Of a DNA stretch of 64,000 bases, positions 31,980 through 43,262 are shown piece by piece. The stretch comes from Cherax quadricarinatus (taxonomy: Eukaryota; Arthropoda; Malacostraca; Decapoda; Parastacidae). Under the pieces are notes generated by a model, which saw nothing but the letters and a program-made list of their open reading frames with translations, did no database searches and was not told where the DNA came from. The DNA is taken from contig NC_091303.1 in assembly GCF_038502225.1 (NCBI RefSeq), forward strand, positions 29,671,204 to 29,735,203, read 5' to 3'. The stretch's first letter is position 1. Each line of letters starts with the position of its first letter. The translations under genes were made by a program, and so were the position numbers.

Positions 31980-33612
31980 ACTATGTTCATTTATAACACA
32001 CAAAACATACTCAACCCCTGCCAATTTGGATTTAGGAAAAATAAAAGCACTAATGATGCAATCATAAAAATGCTAGATCTGCTTTACACAGCATTGGAAA
32101 ATAAGAAATATCCACTAGGAATTTTTATTGACCTAAGAAAAGCTTTTGACACAGTAGACCACGACATCCTACTCCACAAACTTGACCATTACGGTATAAG
32201 AGGCCATGCGCTTGCTTATTTCAAATCTTACCTTACTAATAGGTATCAGTATGTTACCATTAAAGACACAGCATCAACAACACTGCCACTTTATACTGAA
32301 GTTCCGCAGGGAAGTGTCCTTGGTTCCCTGCTCTTCCTCATATACATCAATGATCTTCCAAACGTATCCCAACACCTGAAACCCATTCTCTTTGATGACG
32401 ACACGACTTATGTCATCTCTCACCCTAATCTTGCCACCCTCAACACCATTGTTAACGAGGAGCTGATCAAAATATCGACTTGGATGACAGCCAATAAACT
32501 TACGATTAACACTGACAAAACCTACTATATTATGTTTGGTAGCAGAGCAAGAGATGCACAAATTAACATTAAGATCTACAACACTCTAATTACCAGACAT
32601 AATGAGGGCAAATTCCTAGGCCTATACCTTGACAACAACCTGAATTTCAGCACCCATATCCAACACATAACCAAAAAAGTATCCAAAACAGTTGGGATCC
32701 TCTCCAAGATACGATACTACGTGCCGCAAAATGCCCTTCTCACACTATACCACTCACTTATTTATCCATACCTCACCTATGCTATTTGTGCTTGGGGATC
32801 AACTGCAGCAACACACCTAAAGCCAATAATAACCCAACAAAAAGCTGCAGTAAGAATAATCACTAAATCCCATCCCTGGCAACACACCCCCCCCCACTCT
32901 TCATAGATCTAAACTTACTCCCTGTTCAGTACATCCACACTTACTACTGTGCAATCTACATCTACAGGACCTTAAACTCCAATATCAACCTTGACCTAAA
33001 ACGCTTTCTTGATAGTTGTGACAGAACCCACAGGCATAACACCAGACACAAACATCTCTACGACATTCCCCATGTCCGACTAAACCTTTACAAAAATTCA
33101 ATGTATGTCAAAGGCCCTAAAATCTGGAACACCAAACCTGAGAACTCTAGAACTGCAGAAACATTCATCACCTTCAAAACTACCATTAGAAAACATCTTA
33201 TCTCCCTGATAAACCACATCAACTAACTACACGAATACCACCTGGTGGTTCACACTTACACTCACTCACCCATTTGACCATAAACAGAAATATTAATCTC
33301 AATCTTAAAATAATGAATCCTATGATACTCCAATACTGAAACTATGTACTGTGGCAAAACAAAAGCATTCACATTGCTAAACTCACGAACTAGTATTTAG
33401 TCACTTAGCCATAATACCAACTTACCTCATAATTTATAATATTTTAAAATAAAGAATTAAACTAAGTCTGCCCGAAATGCCTAGCCATGCTAGGCGTTCT
33501 AGTGGTACACTCTGTAATCATTATTTAACTACATGTAAACCACACAACAACCAAATTCTGTAAATTCAACATTGTAATCTTTATAAGAATAAACTTTGAA
33601 TTTGAATTTGAA
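31980..33612 (+). pseudogene. 3' part of plus-strand LINE with (TTTGAA)n tail
   Basis: Contains most of RT (frame 31983-32906), a frameshift at a run of ten C (32888-32897), then YYCAIYIYRTLNSNINLDLK, PHVRLNLYKNSMYVKGPKIW and IRKHLISLINHIN to about 33226. The 3' UTR ends with AATAAACTTTGAATTTGAA at 33586-33612, typical of LINEs that end in a short tandem tail. It resumes the third 243-bp unit immediately after. Confidence 0.85.
31983..32906 (+). CDS. LINE reverse transcriptase fragment, 307 codons
   Basis: ILNPCQFGFRKNKSTNDAII, IFIDLRKAFDTVDHDIL, EVPQGSVLGSLLFLIYINDL, then FDDDTTYVISHP where active relatives have FADD; the Ala-to-Asp change sits next to the two catalytic aspartates and probably harms activity. 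GKFLGLYLDNNLNFSTHI and SLIYPYLTYAICAWGS follow. The start codon arises at the junction with the inserted LINE and is not native. Confidence 0.8.
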   Translation: MFIYNTQNILNPCQFGFRKNKSTNDAIIKMLDLLYTALENKKYPLGIFIDLRKAFDTVDHDILLHKLDHYGIRGHALAYFKSYLTNRYQYVTIKDTASTTLPLYTEVPQGSVLGSLLFLIYINDLPNVSQHLKPILFDDDTTYVISHPNLATLNTIVNEELIKISTWMTANKLTINTDKTYYIMFGSRARDAQINIKIYNTLITRHNEGKFLGLYLDNNLNFSTHIQHITKKVSKTVGILSKIRYYVPQNALLTLYHSLIYPYLTYAICAWGSTAATHLKPIITQQKAAVRIITKSHPWQHTPPHSS

Positions 33613-33850
33613 TTTGAATCTACCCACACTGGACAATACCTTGGTGTGAAGCTTGCGCTACACGTTTGATCCAAGGCAGCCAGCTTTCAGGGAGAAGGCT
33701 TACAGCTTTTCATCTCATCCCCTGCATGCATCAACCTTACTAGAGATTTTAACAATGCAAGGAATTCGCGAGAGCAGGCGAAATATACACAAACACTGAT
33801 CTCCGGCTGAAGGAGACTCGAACCTACCAACCTTAGGACAAGGTACTGCA
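33613..33850. repeat. 243-bp repeat, remainder of third unit
   Basis: Continues CTACCCACACTGGACAATAC through ACACAAACACTGATCTCCGG to ACAAGGTACTGCACG, completing the unit broken at 27408. Confidence 0.85.
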
Positions 33851-34365
33851 CGTATAAGTTCTATCAAGCACCTTAACTACTGGGAATGCTTGGAAGCACT
33901 TGACCTGTACTCATTGGAACGCAGGCGAGAGAGATATATCATAATCTACACTTGGAAAATCCTGGAAGGAATGGTCCCGATTCTGCACACAGAAATCACT
34001 CCCTACGAAAGTAAAAGACTTGGCAGGCGATGCAAAGTACCCCCAATTAAAAGTAGGGGCGCCATTGGTACACTAAGAGAAAACACCATAAGTGTTCGGG
34101 GCCCAAGACTGTTCAACAGCCTCCCACCAAGCATTAGAGGAATTACCAATAGGCCCCTGGCTGCTTTCAAGAGAGGGCTGGACAGATACCTAAAGTCAGT
34201 GCCGGATCAGCCGGGCTGTGGTTCGTACGTTGGACTGCGTGCGGCCAGCAGTAACAGCCTGGTTGATCAGGCCCTGATTCACCGGGAGGCCTGGTCGTGG
34301 ACCGGTCCGCGGGGGCGTTGATCCCCGGAATAACCTCGAGGTTACTCCAGCTTACTACAGGTTTC
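33851..34365 (+). pseudogene. CR1-like LINE 3' end
   Basis: Open for 143 codons from 33890: LDLYSLERRRERYIIIYTWK, ILEGMVPILHTEITPYES, RGAIGTLRENTISVRGPRLF and NSLPPSIRGITNRPLAAFK. This is the post-RT C-terminus of the family whose minus-strand copies lie at 49873-50490 and 54197-54810. A 3' UTR with GTTGATCAGGCCCTGATTC and CGGGGGCGTTGATCCCC follows. 5'-truncated. Confidence 0.8.
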
Positions 34366-34421
34366 CTATGTACACTATTATTCTTCACATCAAGATAGAG
34401 TTAAACTGTCGGTTTTCTCAT

Positions 34422-34423
<2 letters not shown>

Positions 34424-34489
<66 letters not shown>

Positions 34490-34732
34490 CATACATTATA
34501 TATATATATATACATACATTATATATATATATACATACATATTTATATATATATACATACATTATATATATATATATACATACATTATATATATATATAC
34601 ATACATTATATATATATATACATACATTATATATATATATACATACATTATATATATATATACATACATTATATATATATATACATACATTATATATATA
34701 TATACATACATTATATATATATATACATACAT

Positions 34733-34774
<42 letters not shown>

Positions 34775-34805
34775 CACATATATATATATACATATATATA
34801 TATAT
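34424..34805. repeat. (TA)n and 22-bp ATATACATACATT array
   Basis: Pure TA to about 34483, then some eleven units combining (TA)4-6 with TACATACATT, then TA/CATA to 34805. Confidence 0.9.
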
Positions 34806-34808
34806 ATT

Positions 34809-35632
34809 CAACAAATCGGCCGTCTCCCACCGAGGCAGGGTGACCCAAAAGGAAAGAAAATCCCACCCCAAAGAAAATACTTTCATCATCATTCAATACT
34901 TTTACCTCACTCATACATAATCACTGTCTTTGCAGACGCGCTCATATGCGACAGTAGAAGTCCCTCCAAACTATCAATATCCCAAACCTTTCCGTTAAAG
35001 TGCAGGCATTGTACTTCCCATTTCCAGGACTCAAGTCCGGTTAATCAGTTTCCCTAAATCCCTTCGCTAAACATTGCCCTGCTCACAGTCCAACAACTCG
35101 TCAGGTCCCAAAAACTATTCGTCTCCAAACACTCCTATCAATGACGCTCACACACCCTTGCTGGAAGTCGAAGCCCCTCACCCACAAAACTTCCTGTACC
35201 CCCTCCCTCCAACATTTTCGAGTACGACCTCTACCCCTCCTTCCTTCCCCTACAAATTTATACGCTCTTCAAGTCATTCTACTTTGATCCATTCTCTCTA
35301 AATGACCAAACCACCTCAACAAGCCCTCTTCAACCCTCTGACTAATATTTTTAGTAACTCCACACCTCCTAATTTTCACACTCCGAATTCTCTGCATAAT
35401 ATTTACACCACACATTGCCCTTAGACAGGACATCTCCACTGCCTTCAGCCGCCTGCTAACTGCTGCATTTACAACCCAAGCTTCACACCCATATAAGATT
35501 GTTGGTACTACTATAGTTTCATATATTCCCTTCTTTGCCTCCTTAGATAACTTTTTTGTCTCCAAATATACCTCAATGCACCACTCACCTTTTTTCCTTC
35601 ATCAGTTCGATGATTAACCTCATCCTTCATAA
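34809..35632 (-). pseudogene. RTE-like LINE, 3' part (minus)
   Basis: From the 3' end at 34809 (GGCCGTCTCCCACCGAGGCA) the minus strand carries the 3' UTR and the C-terminal RT: KKGIYETIVVPTILYGCEAW, RLKAVEMSCLRAMCGVN, LLRWFGHLERM (35565-35290). Homologous to 8070-8850. It continues at 40781 after the Gypsy element; both sides share ATAA (35629-35632 and 40781-40784). Confidence 0.85.
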
Positions 35633-36543
35633 TGTGAAGGCTTACTCAGCCCTGTAACAACTTCAGACAGTATTACTAAGGCTGGCTCCTCCTCAGGAAA
35701 ATTAATGAATAGAAAAAGAAATAATTCACAAAGATAAACACTTTATTATTTATTAATGCAAAGATAAAATATTGAAACATGAAGGTGTATCCTACTTGAA
35801 AGAAAAATGAAAAATGAAATGGAAAAATGGTATTTGAATTCAACGCTAATATACAGTTATACTGGGGTGTCTGGTTGAGGTTAACACCGTCTTGTAGAAA
35901 TTGTAGCCGTTGCTGATGATGTGGGGGGTCACAGGTGTTGAGTGACAACCCAACGACTAGTTCTTCACAGAGTTTATAGCCTTGAATAGTCAGTCCAGAT
36001 GACAGGAACACAGGTTCTTTACCACTGTGAAGATGAGGGGTAGTGTCCTGTACAATTAATCAGGTAGGTAGATCATGAAGTGACGTCCCAAGACCGGTTT
36101 CAGTCCGTCTCCTTCAACACTTCTCGTTGGTTGGCAGGTGACCCGAGCTGTCATTCCAAGCTGGAAAGAGAGACAGGTTACCCACTGCTTAAGAAATCAC
36201 TCTCCATGATAAGTGTAAGATACTTAAAAAAGGTGGTGATTATCGACAAGTCTTATGTGGAGCTTAAAACTGAAAGGACTAAGTTTATTATTGGTCAAAA
36301 GTGAAGCTTTCAACCAATATCCACTAGAATAGGAGCAGAGGCTTTTACTTACAGTTGTGCTAGGAGCTGTGAGTCGAGTGATTACCGTTTGGCCGAAGCC
36401 CCACACGTCACCTTTCGGGGTGGGGAGAAAAGGGGGGGGATAGCGGGAGCTAGACTGACCCTACCTTAACAAGCAGCTGGCAATCAAACTATCGTTACCA
36501 TATACTCGCTCGCTACTCCTATCTGTTGAACTTTTCCCTCACA
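35633..36543 (-). repeat. 3' LTR of the Gypsy element
   Basis: 911 bp, highly similar by eye to 39862-40780. Contains TGTGACCCCCCACATCATCA-type sequence and an A/T-rich region with TTTATTAATGCAAAGATAAA. Differences from the other LTR are scattered substitutions and small indels, so the insertion is not brand new. Confidence 0.85.
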
Positions 36544-36637
36544 CTCCCCCATACCAAGACTTATAGTCAAGGAGTATAAGAAGAATAGGCGAGGAAAAAG
36601 TTCTAACACGTGGAAGTCGCGTAAGGCAACAAATCTT

Positions 36638-36910
36638 CTACTGACTGTCACGACTTAACCAGTCAGAGAAATAAGTGGATGAACTATAGATATACACAAT
36701 ATGAAACTTAAAAGCTTGGAGTGCCAATGTCCACCTTAAAAGGCGACTGTTGGTTCCCTTAAAAGTTTCTAGGTATATCAAAGGTTTGTGATCCGTTTCT
36801 AAAATACATTCTTTTCCCAGTAAATAAAATTTAAGTTTGGATATGCCCCACACAAGGGCCAAACATTCCTTTTCTATTGTGGAGTATCTCGTTTCTGCAG
36901 GAGGGAAGTT
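36638..36910 (-). pseudogene. Gypsy RNase H domain fragment
   Basis: On the minus strand, ETRYSTIEKECLALVWGISK continues into KFYLLGKECILETDHKPLIY, then RLLRWTLALQAFKFHIVY and DWLSRDSQ (to 36638). ETDHKPL and the terminal DWLSR are the Ty3/Gypsy RNase H signature; the enzyme degrades RNA in RNA:DNA hybrids during cDNA synthesis. It stands downstream of integrase-like coding, with no RT between them, so an internal deletion removed RT. It ends about 100 bp before the 3' LTR. Confidence 0.8.
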
Positions 36911-37120
36911 TTAGATTTAATAAATATACAAGAACTAGGAGTGTGTGCATTTTGTGCAGTAAGCACCTGACACCTATTGCAAGAACTATACTTCTTTGTA
37001 ACCTGTACGTGAGTTTAGGGCACTTTTAGGTGTCTTATTTACCATTTTTGGATTCCCAGGAAGTTTTTACATATGTTTTATGGGGAATTTAGTGATTTTT
37101 TGTTATTTGAATGGTGTAAA

Positions 37121-38119
37121 TTAGGCGAAATAAGAGCTTGGCCAAAAATAAGTGTGCTTGAGTTTATGCCACGTCTTACGATGGACCAAGTGTTCGGTCA
37201 CTGGCAAATCATGAGCCATTTGAAGAACAGTCTCTCGACATGGTTTAGGAACAACAAGGAGGGAATAATCTATCGCTGAAGAATGAGATTTAAATACAGA
37301 TTTATATAAGATACCATTAATATATTCAAACTTATGAGATACGTATCTCCCGTGGATAACTTTGTTGTTAAAAGCTTGATTATGACAATCCCGAAGTGAA
37401 GGGCAATCCCGCTGTATATTGACAAAGTCATCCTTGGACATAAAATCTGGGAAAATAAAAGGACTTACGGTGGGAAGAGAGGAGGTAGGAGAAGCTAGGG
37501 TTGTGGTCGGAGCCCTAGTCAAGACATTGAGAGTGCCGGAGGCAATACCCTTACTATCACCTGACGAGTGGACAGGTGATCCTGCTACCTCACTAGCGAG
37601 AGCAGTATCATCTGTTTCCACCCCCAAATGAACAGTACGAGACAATGCAGCATTGTTAAGGGGCTTATTTAACTTGCAAGGAAGAGGAGTTGGAAAACTT
37701 AGATCCACGGGTGGTGACGAAAGATCTGCCTTTGAAGGAAGAACGGCATCTTTAATGTTACCCACTATTATAGAACAAGTAATTTGGGCTAGTACCGCAT
37801 TAGTCCAACCGGTGAACCATTTAGTTTTCAAGTAACAACGTATTGTAGGAATAGTATTTTCACGACCCAGGTAATCTGAAAGAATAGAGGACACACGAGA
37901 GGTTTTAAAGTAAGGGAACAGTTTGTCCGAAATTACGATGCACGTACATCCAGTGTCACGTAATATGTCTGAGACTTTCATACCATTAACTGTTCCTGAA
38001 CAGAAGGGTGCTTGGTCATTACCGTCAACAAAACATCTATCAACTTTCTCTATTTTCTTGGAAGGACAATCTGGACGTTTATGTCCGATACCACCACACC
38101 GATGACATGTTGGTATCAT
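37121..38119 (-). CDS. Gag zinc knuckle, protease and integrase N-terminus (332 codons)
   Basis: Domains in order: CCHC zinc knuckle CHRCGGIGHKRPDC (residues 5-18), aspartic protease core ILRDTGCTCIVI (52-63; catalytic Asp55), a Ser/Thr/Pro-rich linker (about 150-230), DFVNIQRDCPSLRDCHNQA (about 232-250) and the integrase H2C2-type region MAHDLPVTEHLVHRKTWHKL (301-320) up to YFWP. Protease is followed by integrase without RT, the order described for Gmr1-like Gypsy elements. The frame stops before the CxxC half of the zinc site, so integrase is incomplete. The protease lies in the same frame as the knuckle. Only partially functional at best. Confidence 0.8.
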   Translation of the reverse strand: MIPTCHRCGGIGHKRPDCPSKKIEKVDRCFVDGNDQAPFCSGTVNGMKVSDILRDTGCTCIVISDKLFPYFKTSRVSSILSDYLGRENTIPTIRCYLKTKWFTGWTNAVLAQITCSIIVGNIKDAVLPSKADLSSPPVDLSFPTPLPCKLNKPLNNAALSRTVHLGVETDDTALASEVAGSPVHSSGDSKGIASGTLNVLTRAPTTTLASPTSSLPTVSPFIFPDFMSKDDFVNIQRDCPSLRDCHNQAFNNKVIHGRYVSHKFEYINGILYKSVFKSHSSAIDYSLLVVPKPCRETVLQMAHDLPVTEHLVHRKTWHKLKHTYFWPSSYFA

Positions 38120-39287
38120 AGCTGGTGACTGTTTCTACTGTAGGTTTCTTAATCTTTATTTCAGGTGAACCATTGCCCTTAGGATTCGATCCCTTTAGGT
38201 CTTTATACGAATTGTGAGCCTCAGCATACAAGTCAGCAGCCTCAGCTACTTCATCAGCTTTAATCAGGTTACATTCTCTAATGAATGTTCATATTTGGTG
38301 GGGAAGAGCTCTCAGGAACTGGTCAGCAACCATGAAGTCTCTAAGATATTCATAACTGTGATCAATTCCTGAACTCTCTATCCAAAAGTCGAACAAACGA
38401 AAGAGTGTTACCTGTAACTGCTGAAAATTTTGACCATGCTGTAAGGTGGCATACCTGAAATCTTTCCTATTTGTGTTTTTTTTGGTATGCTTTAAGGATT
38501 GTCTTCTTCAGTAGGTTATAATTACATATGATGTCCTGAGACAAAGTTGCATAGATATTCAAAGCTGTACCAGAAAATAACATTCCTAACCTGGTAGCCC
38601 AGGTGTCAGCAGGCCATTCACAGAGGGTAGCGGTATTTTCAAACCTGATAATGTATGAAGTAATGTCTTCCCCCTCTGTGAAGGGAGGTAAATTAGGTGT
38701 TGGAATATGTGCACTAGCTGCATGATGTTCAATTACTCCTTCCTCAAATTGTTGTTGTGTAAAAGTTAACTTTTTATTCTGTAATTCAAGGCGAGATTTA
38801 TCGAGCTCGCGATCTTTCTCTCTCTTAACTCATGTTCTCTAGCTCTTTCCTCAACTTCTCCAACCTATGCTCTTTCCTCAAGTTCTCTTAATTTAACTTG
38901 TTCCTCATGTACTTTAGCTCTCTCTTCACGATCAAGTCTATCACGCTCGTTTTTGTCTTCTCTCTCTTTCTTGGTTTTCTCTTTCAATTCGATCTCTCTC
39001 CTTTATCTCCTCTCTATCGATTCTCTCTCTCTCCTTTTTCTCCTCTCTTTCTCTTTCTAACTGTGTTTCTTGACTTTTTCAGTTCGATCTCTCTTCTTTT
39101 TCTCCTCTCTCTCGATTCTCTCTCTCTCCTTTTTCTCCTCTCTTTCTCTTTCTAACTGTCTTTATTCTCTCTCAATTCTTTCCTTCTCCATTCTTTCCTG
39201 GATCTTAGCACTAATGAAAGCTTCTAAATTTTTACCCATTATTCCTAACTTACTTCCAGCATTCATCCAAAACTGGTATTCCTCCAT
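38120..39287 (-). pseudogene. Gypsy gag (Arg/Glu coiled coil plus SCAN-like capsid)
   Basis: An ATG at 39287 (minus) starts MEEYQFWMNAGSKLGIMGKN, followed by a long Glu/Arg-rich stretch (39200-38760) partly built from a duplicated block of about 110 bp. The capsid-like part follows: PPFTEGEDITSYIIRFENTA (about 38690-38630), CEWPADTWATRLGMLFSGTA and LSQDIICNYNLLKK (to 38500), then YEYLRDFMVADQFLRALPHQ (about 38350-38290). WPADTWATRL...SGTA resembles the SCAN/Gmr1 capsid fold. Stops (for example in the Glu/Arg repeat near 39166) and frameshifts break it. Confidence 0.7.
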
Positions 39288-39841
39288 ACTTGCAAGAATA
39301 ACTTAAACTACCAGGGGAAAATGAAACGGATATATCAAAGAAAATGGAGGGTTCAATTTCTGCTCTGCTCAAACTGTAAATAAATCGGAGGGTTCGATCC
39401 CTGCTTCGATTAAACAGTATGAGTGAATAAAAACAGAGGGTTCTATGCCGGCTCCGAGCAAACAGTAAGTAGAATGGGGTCCCTTGATCATCCAGTCTTC
39501 TCACCAACAAATCAAGAGTGTCCTACGACAGTTCCCTTGATATAATAAATAGAGCTCAATGAAATAACTTGTCACTGGAAAATCTCGGGTCCCTAGAGTC
39601 TATTCCTCCAAATCGTTTCAAGCTCAAAAATAAAGGCGACAGAATTAACTAGTATATCCTGCCTTGACTTGACTTACAATAAATTGAGATTATAACAATC
39701 ACCAAATCTTTTAAATATCTGTACTGTAGTCCTACCATAGAGAATGATTACTCAAGGCTGGTGGTAACCGTCTGTGGTATGCGGCGTTGAAGTTCCAATG
39801 GTAGATTCGAGATGGAGTTGAATCTTTATTCAGTCGAGTTG

Positions 39842-39857
39842 ATCCTGGCAAGGTCGC
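39842..39857 (-). promoter_or_regulatory. Primer binding site of the Gypsy element
   Basis: TGGCGACCTTGCCAGG on the minus strand starts a few bases after the 5' LTR end and begins with TGG, as expected for pairing to a tRNA 3' CCA. Which tRNA it pairs with is not established; an arginine tRNA is a guess from similarity to other TGGCGACC sites. Confidence 0.6.
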
Positions 39858-39861
39858 CACT

Positions 39862-40780
39862 CGTGAAGGCTTACTCAGCCCTGTAACAACTTCAGACAGT
39901 ATTACCAAGGCTGGCTCCTCCTCAGGAAAATTAATGAATAGAAAAAGAAATAATTCACAAAGATAAACACTTTATTATTTATTAATGCAAAGATAAAACA
40001 GTGAAATATGAAGGTGTATCCTACTTGAAAGAAAAATGAAAAACGATATGGAAAAATGGCATTTGAATTCAACGCTAATATACAGTTATACTGGGGTGTC
40101 TGGTTGAGGTTGACACCGTCTTGTAGAAATTGTAGCCGTTGCTGATGATGTGGGGGGGGGGTCACAGGTGTTGAGTGACAACCCAACGACTAGTTCTTCA
40201 CAGAATCTAGAGCCTTGAATAGTCAGTCCAGATGACAGGAACACAGGTTCTTTACCACTGTGAAGATGAGGGATAGTGTCCTGCACAATTAATCAGGTAG
40301 GCAGATCATGAAGTGACGTCCCAAGACCGGTTTCAGTCCGTCTCCTTCAACACTTCTTGTTGGTTGGCAGGTGACCCGAGCTGTCATTCTAAGCTGGAAA
40401 GAGAGACAGGTTACCCCCTGCTTAAGAAATCACTCTCCATGATAAGTGTAAGATACTTAAAAAAGGTGGCGATTATCTAAAAGTCTCATGTGCAACTTAA
40501 AACTGAAAGGACTAAGTTTATTATTGGTCAAAAGTGAAGCTTTCAACCAATATATTCACTAGAATAGGAGCAGAGGCTTTTACTTACAGTTGTGCTAGGA
40601 GCTGTGAGTCAAGTGATTACTGTTTGGCCGGAGCCCCACACGTCACCTTTCGGGGTGGGGAAAAAAAGGAGGGGGGATAGCGGGAGCTAGACTGACCCTA
40701 CCTTAACAAGCAGCAGGCAATCAAACTATCGTTACCATATACTCGCTCGCTACTCCTATCTGTCGAACTTTTCCCCCACA
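39862..40780 (-). repeat. 5' LTR of the Gypsy element
   Basis: About 919 bp; on the minus strand it begins TGTGGGGGAAAAGTTCGACA. Its inner end reads CACG instead of CACA. It carries a longer G run (40152-40160 on plus) than the other LTR. Confidence 0.85.
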
Positions 40781-42575
40781 ATAAACCCATCCACTGACAC
40801 ATCAACTCCCAAATATATGAAAACATTCACTTCTTCCATACTCCTCTCTCCAATGTGATATCCAATTTTTCTTTATCTAAATCGTTTGATACCCTCATCA
40901 CCTTATTCTTATCTATGTTCACTCTCAACTTTCTACCTTTACACACCCTCCCAAACTCGTCCACTAACCTTTGTAACTTTTCTTTAGAATCTCTTATAAG
41001 CACAGTATCATCAGCAAAAAGTAACTGTGTCAACTCCCATTTTGTACTTGATTCCTCATAATTTAATCCCACCCCTCTCCCCAACACCCTAGCATTTACT
41101 TCTTTTACAACCCCATCTATTAATACATTAAACAACCATGGTGACATTACACATCCCTCCCTCTCTTCTACACACTCTAACCTGAGCCTCACTATCCTCA
41201 TAAAAGCTCTTTACAGCATTTAGTAACTTACCACCTATTGCATACACATTGCTCCCCTATCCACTCTATCATATGATTTTCAAAAACCATAAATGCAATG
41301 AAAACTTTCCTACCTTCATCTAAATACAGTGGAACCTCATATATCGAACTTTCTTCGGTCCAGAAGGCTGTTCGAGTGCCACTACCGAACGAATTTATTC
41401 CCATCAGGAATAATGTAAATTAGATTAGACCATTTAAGACCCTCAAAAATATACTTACAAAAGCACTTACAAAAATACACTTACATAATTGGTTGAGTTG
41501 GGAGCAGCTCGATTTTTGAGGTTCCACTGTATTGTTCACATATATCTCTTGTCCCCCTTCCCCTTATATAAAGGAACTATACACGCTCTCTGCCAGTGCC
41601 TAGGTACCTTCCCCTCTTTCATACAGTTATTAAACAAAAATACCAACCACTCCAACACAATATCCCCCTCTGTATTTAACATTTCTGTCATGATCCTGTC
41701 AGTTCCAGCTGCTTTACCCCCTTTTCATTCTACGTAATGTCTCATGCACCTCCCCTACACTCACATCTTGCTCTGCTTCACTCCTAAAAGACGTTATACC
41801 TCCCTGGCCAGTGCATGAAATGACCACCTCCCTTTCTACATCCACATTTAAAAGTTCTTCAAAATATTTCTGCCATCGACCCAATACCTCCCTCTCCCCA
41901 TCTACTAACTCCCCTACTCTATTTTTAACTGACAAATCCATTCGTTCCCTAGGCTTTCTTAACTTTTTATCTCACTCCAAAAAATTTTTTAACTTTCATC
42001 AAAATTTCTTGACAGTGCCTCTCTCACTCTATCATCTGCTCTCCTTTTACACCCTCTCACCACTCTCTTCACCTTTCTTTTACTCCCCATATACTCTAAT
42101 CTTCTTACAACACTTTTGCTTTGTAAAATACTCTCATAAGCTACCTTTTTCTCTTTTATCACACCCTTTACTTCATCATTCCACCAATCACTCCTCTTTC
42201 CTCCTGCACCCACCCTCCTATAACCACAAACTTCTGCCCCACATTCTAATACTGCATTTTTAAAACTATTCCAACCCTCTTCAACCCCTCCCCACTACTC
42301 ATACCTGCACCAGCTCACCTTTCTGCCAATAGTTGCTTATATCTCACCTTAACTTCCTCCTTAGTTTATATACTTTCACCTCTCTCTTGCTTGCTGTTGC
42401 CATTTTCCTTATGTCCCATCTACCTCTTACTTTAACTGTAGCTACAATAAATAGTGATCCGATATATTCGTTGCCTACACAATACATATTCTAACAAACT
42501 ACTTTCATTATGTGCTATGTCATACCTTGTATACTCTTTTTCATAAAATATGGGCACGTTATAATAATGTTGGTA
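40781..42575 (-). pseudogene. RTE-like LINE, 5' part (minus), interrupted by a MITE
   Basis: Minus strand, high to low: KRSDWWNDEVKGVIKEKKVA (about 42190-42130), LGRWQKYFEELLNVDVEREV (about 41880-41820), VGEVHETLRRMKRG (to 41714), then RT: GCVMSPWLFNVLIDGVVKEV (about 41155-41095), LTQLLFADDTVLIRDSKEKL (about 41040-40985) and VNIDKNKVMR. WWNDEV, F..LL and FADD are the order expected from endonuclease linker to RT. It joins 35632 once the Gypsy element is removed. Contains stops and frameshifts. Confidence 0.85.
41327..41529. mobile_element. 203-bp Tigger/pogo-like MITE
   Basis: Perfect 12-bp terminal inverted repeats CAGTGGAACCTC / GAGGTTCCACTG, with TA on both outer sides (41325-41326 and 41530-41531). 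Near the left end ATATCGAACTTTC and near the right end GAGCAGCTCGATT extend the imperfect complementarity. The TIR type resembles pogo/Tigger elements of arthropods. Non-coding; interrupts the RTE-like LINE. Confidence 0.85.
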
Positions 42576-42690
42576 GAATTACCGACAATATGTAAAGTAA
42601 AAGGACACAAGTGCAACTAATGTGACATTTTTATTGTGGCAACGTTTCGCTCACCAGGAGCTTTGTCAAGCCGTTACAAACAAAATATGG
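42570..42690 (-). mobile_element. Inverted-arm element, single arm (minus)
   Basis: Minus strand has the right arm and tail of the type C element: GCGAAACGTTGCCACAATAA-type sequence, GTTGCACTTGTGTCC and a terminal GGTAATTCTACC stem-loop (42572-42583). The other arm is missing. It adjoins the RTE-like LINE. Confidence 0.75.
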
Positions 42691-43057
42691 ACACAGGTGC
42701 CTTATCGTACTTATGTGTGCACTCTGCACACTGAAGGTCAGTGGACCAGGGGCTTCAGTACTCACTCGCCATGGTTCAAACCCCACCCGTTCCCTGGTTC
42801 GTTTGCAGTCGTGTTATTACGACTTCTTGAACCCGTAGAGGTATCGTACAGAGCCAAGAACACTTTAGAAAATCAGGTTTGATCCAAGGAAGGGGAGGGT
42901 AACTCCAGTTTCTTGGATCACGAACCACTCACCAGCATTAAGCACTGCCTTTAAAGGAGACTTGCAGACAGAGTGTCTGCTTTCACACTTCTCTTCCTTC
43001 CAGATTAGTGCTGTATAGCTCATACGGCTTTAGTGCTTTCTTGTTAATAATCATTAC
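42691..43057 (+). mobile_element. Probable tRNA-derived SINE with trinucleotide tail
   Basis: GGTTCAAACCCC near 42773 fits a pol III B box, and the segment ends CTCATACGGCTTTAGTGCTTT before an (AAT)n tail. A related 3' segment (CCTTATGGGTTTAACAC) lies at 60700-60730. Assignment as a SINE is inference; no A box was convincingly placed. Confidence 0.45.
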
Positions 43058-43104
<47 letters not shown>

Positions 43105-43105
43105 C

Positions 43106-43180
<75 letters not shown>

Positions 43181-43218
43181 TATTATTATTATTATTATTA
43201 TTATCATTATTATTATTA

Positions 43219-43262
<44 letters not shown>
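43058..43262. repeat. (AAT)n followed by (ATT)n
   Basis: About 124 bp of AAT then about 80 bp of ATT; the two halves are reverse complements and could fold into one hairpin. Confidence 0.95.

Larger units (their letters stand above)
35633..40780 (-). mobile_element. Gmr1-like Ty3/Gypsy LTR retrotransposon, internally deleted
   Basis: LTRs of about 0.91 kb lie at 35633-36543 and 39862-40780 and begin/end TG...CA on the minus strand (one end mutated to CG). A 4-bp duplication ATAA flanks the element within an RTE-like LINE. On the minus strand a PBS-like TGGCGACCTTGCCAGG (about 39857-39842) follows the 5' LTR and a purine tract TATGGGGGAG (36553-36544) precedes the 3' LTR. The internal part codes gag, protease, the start of integrase and RNase H; RT and the integrase core are missing. 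Integrase before RNase H, plus a SCAN-like capsid, point to the Gmr1-like group. Confidence 0.85.
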
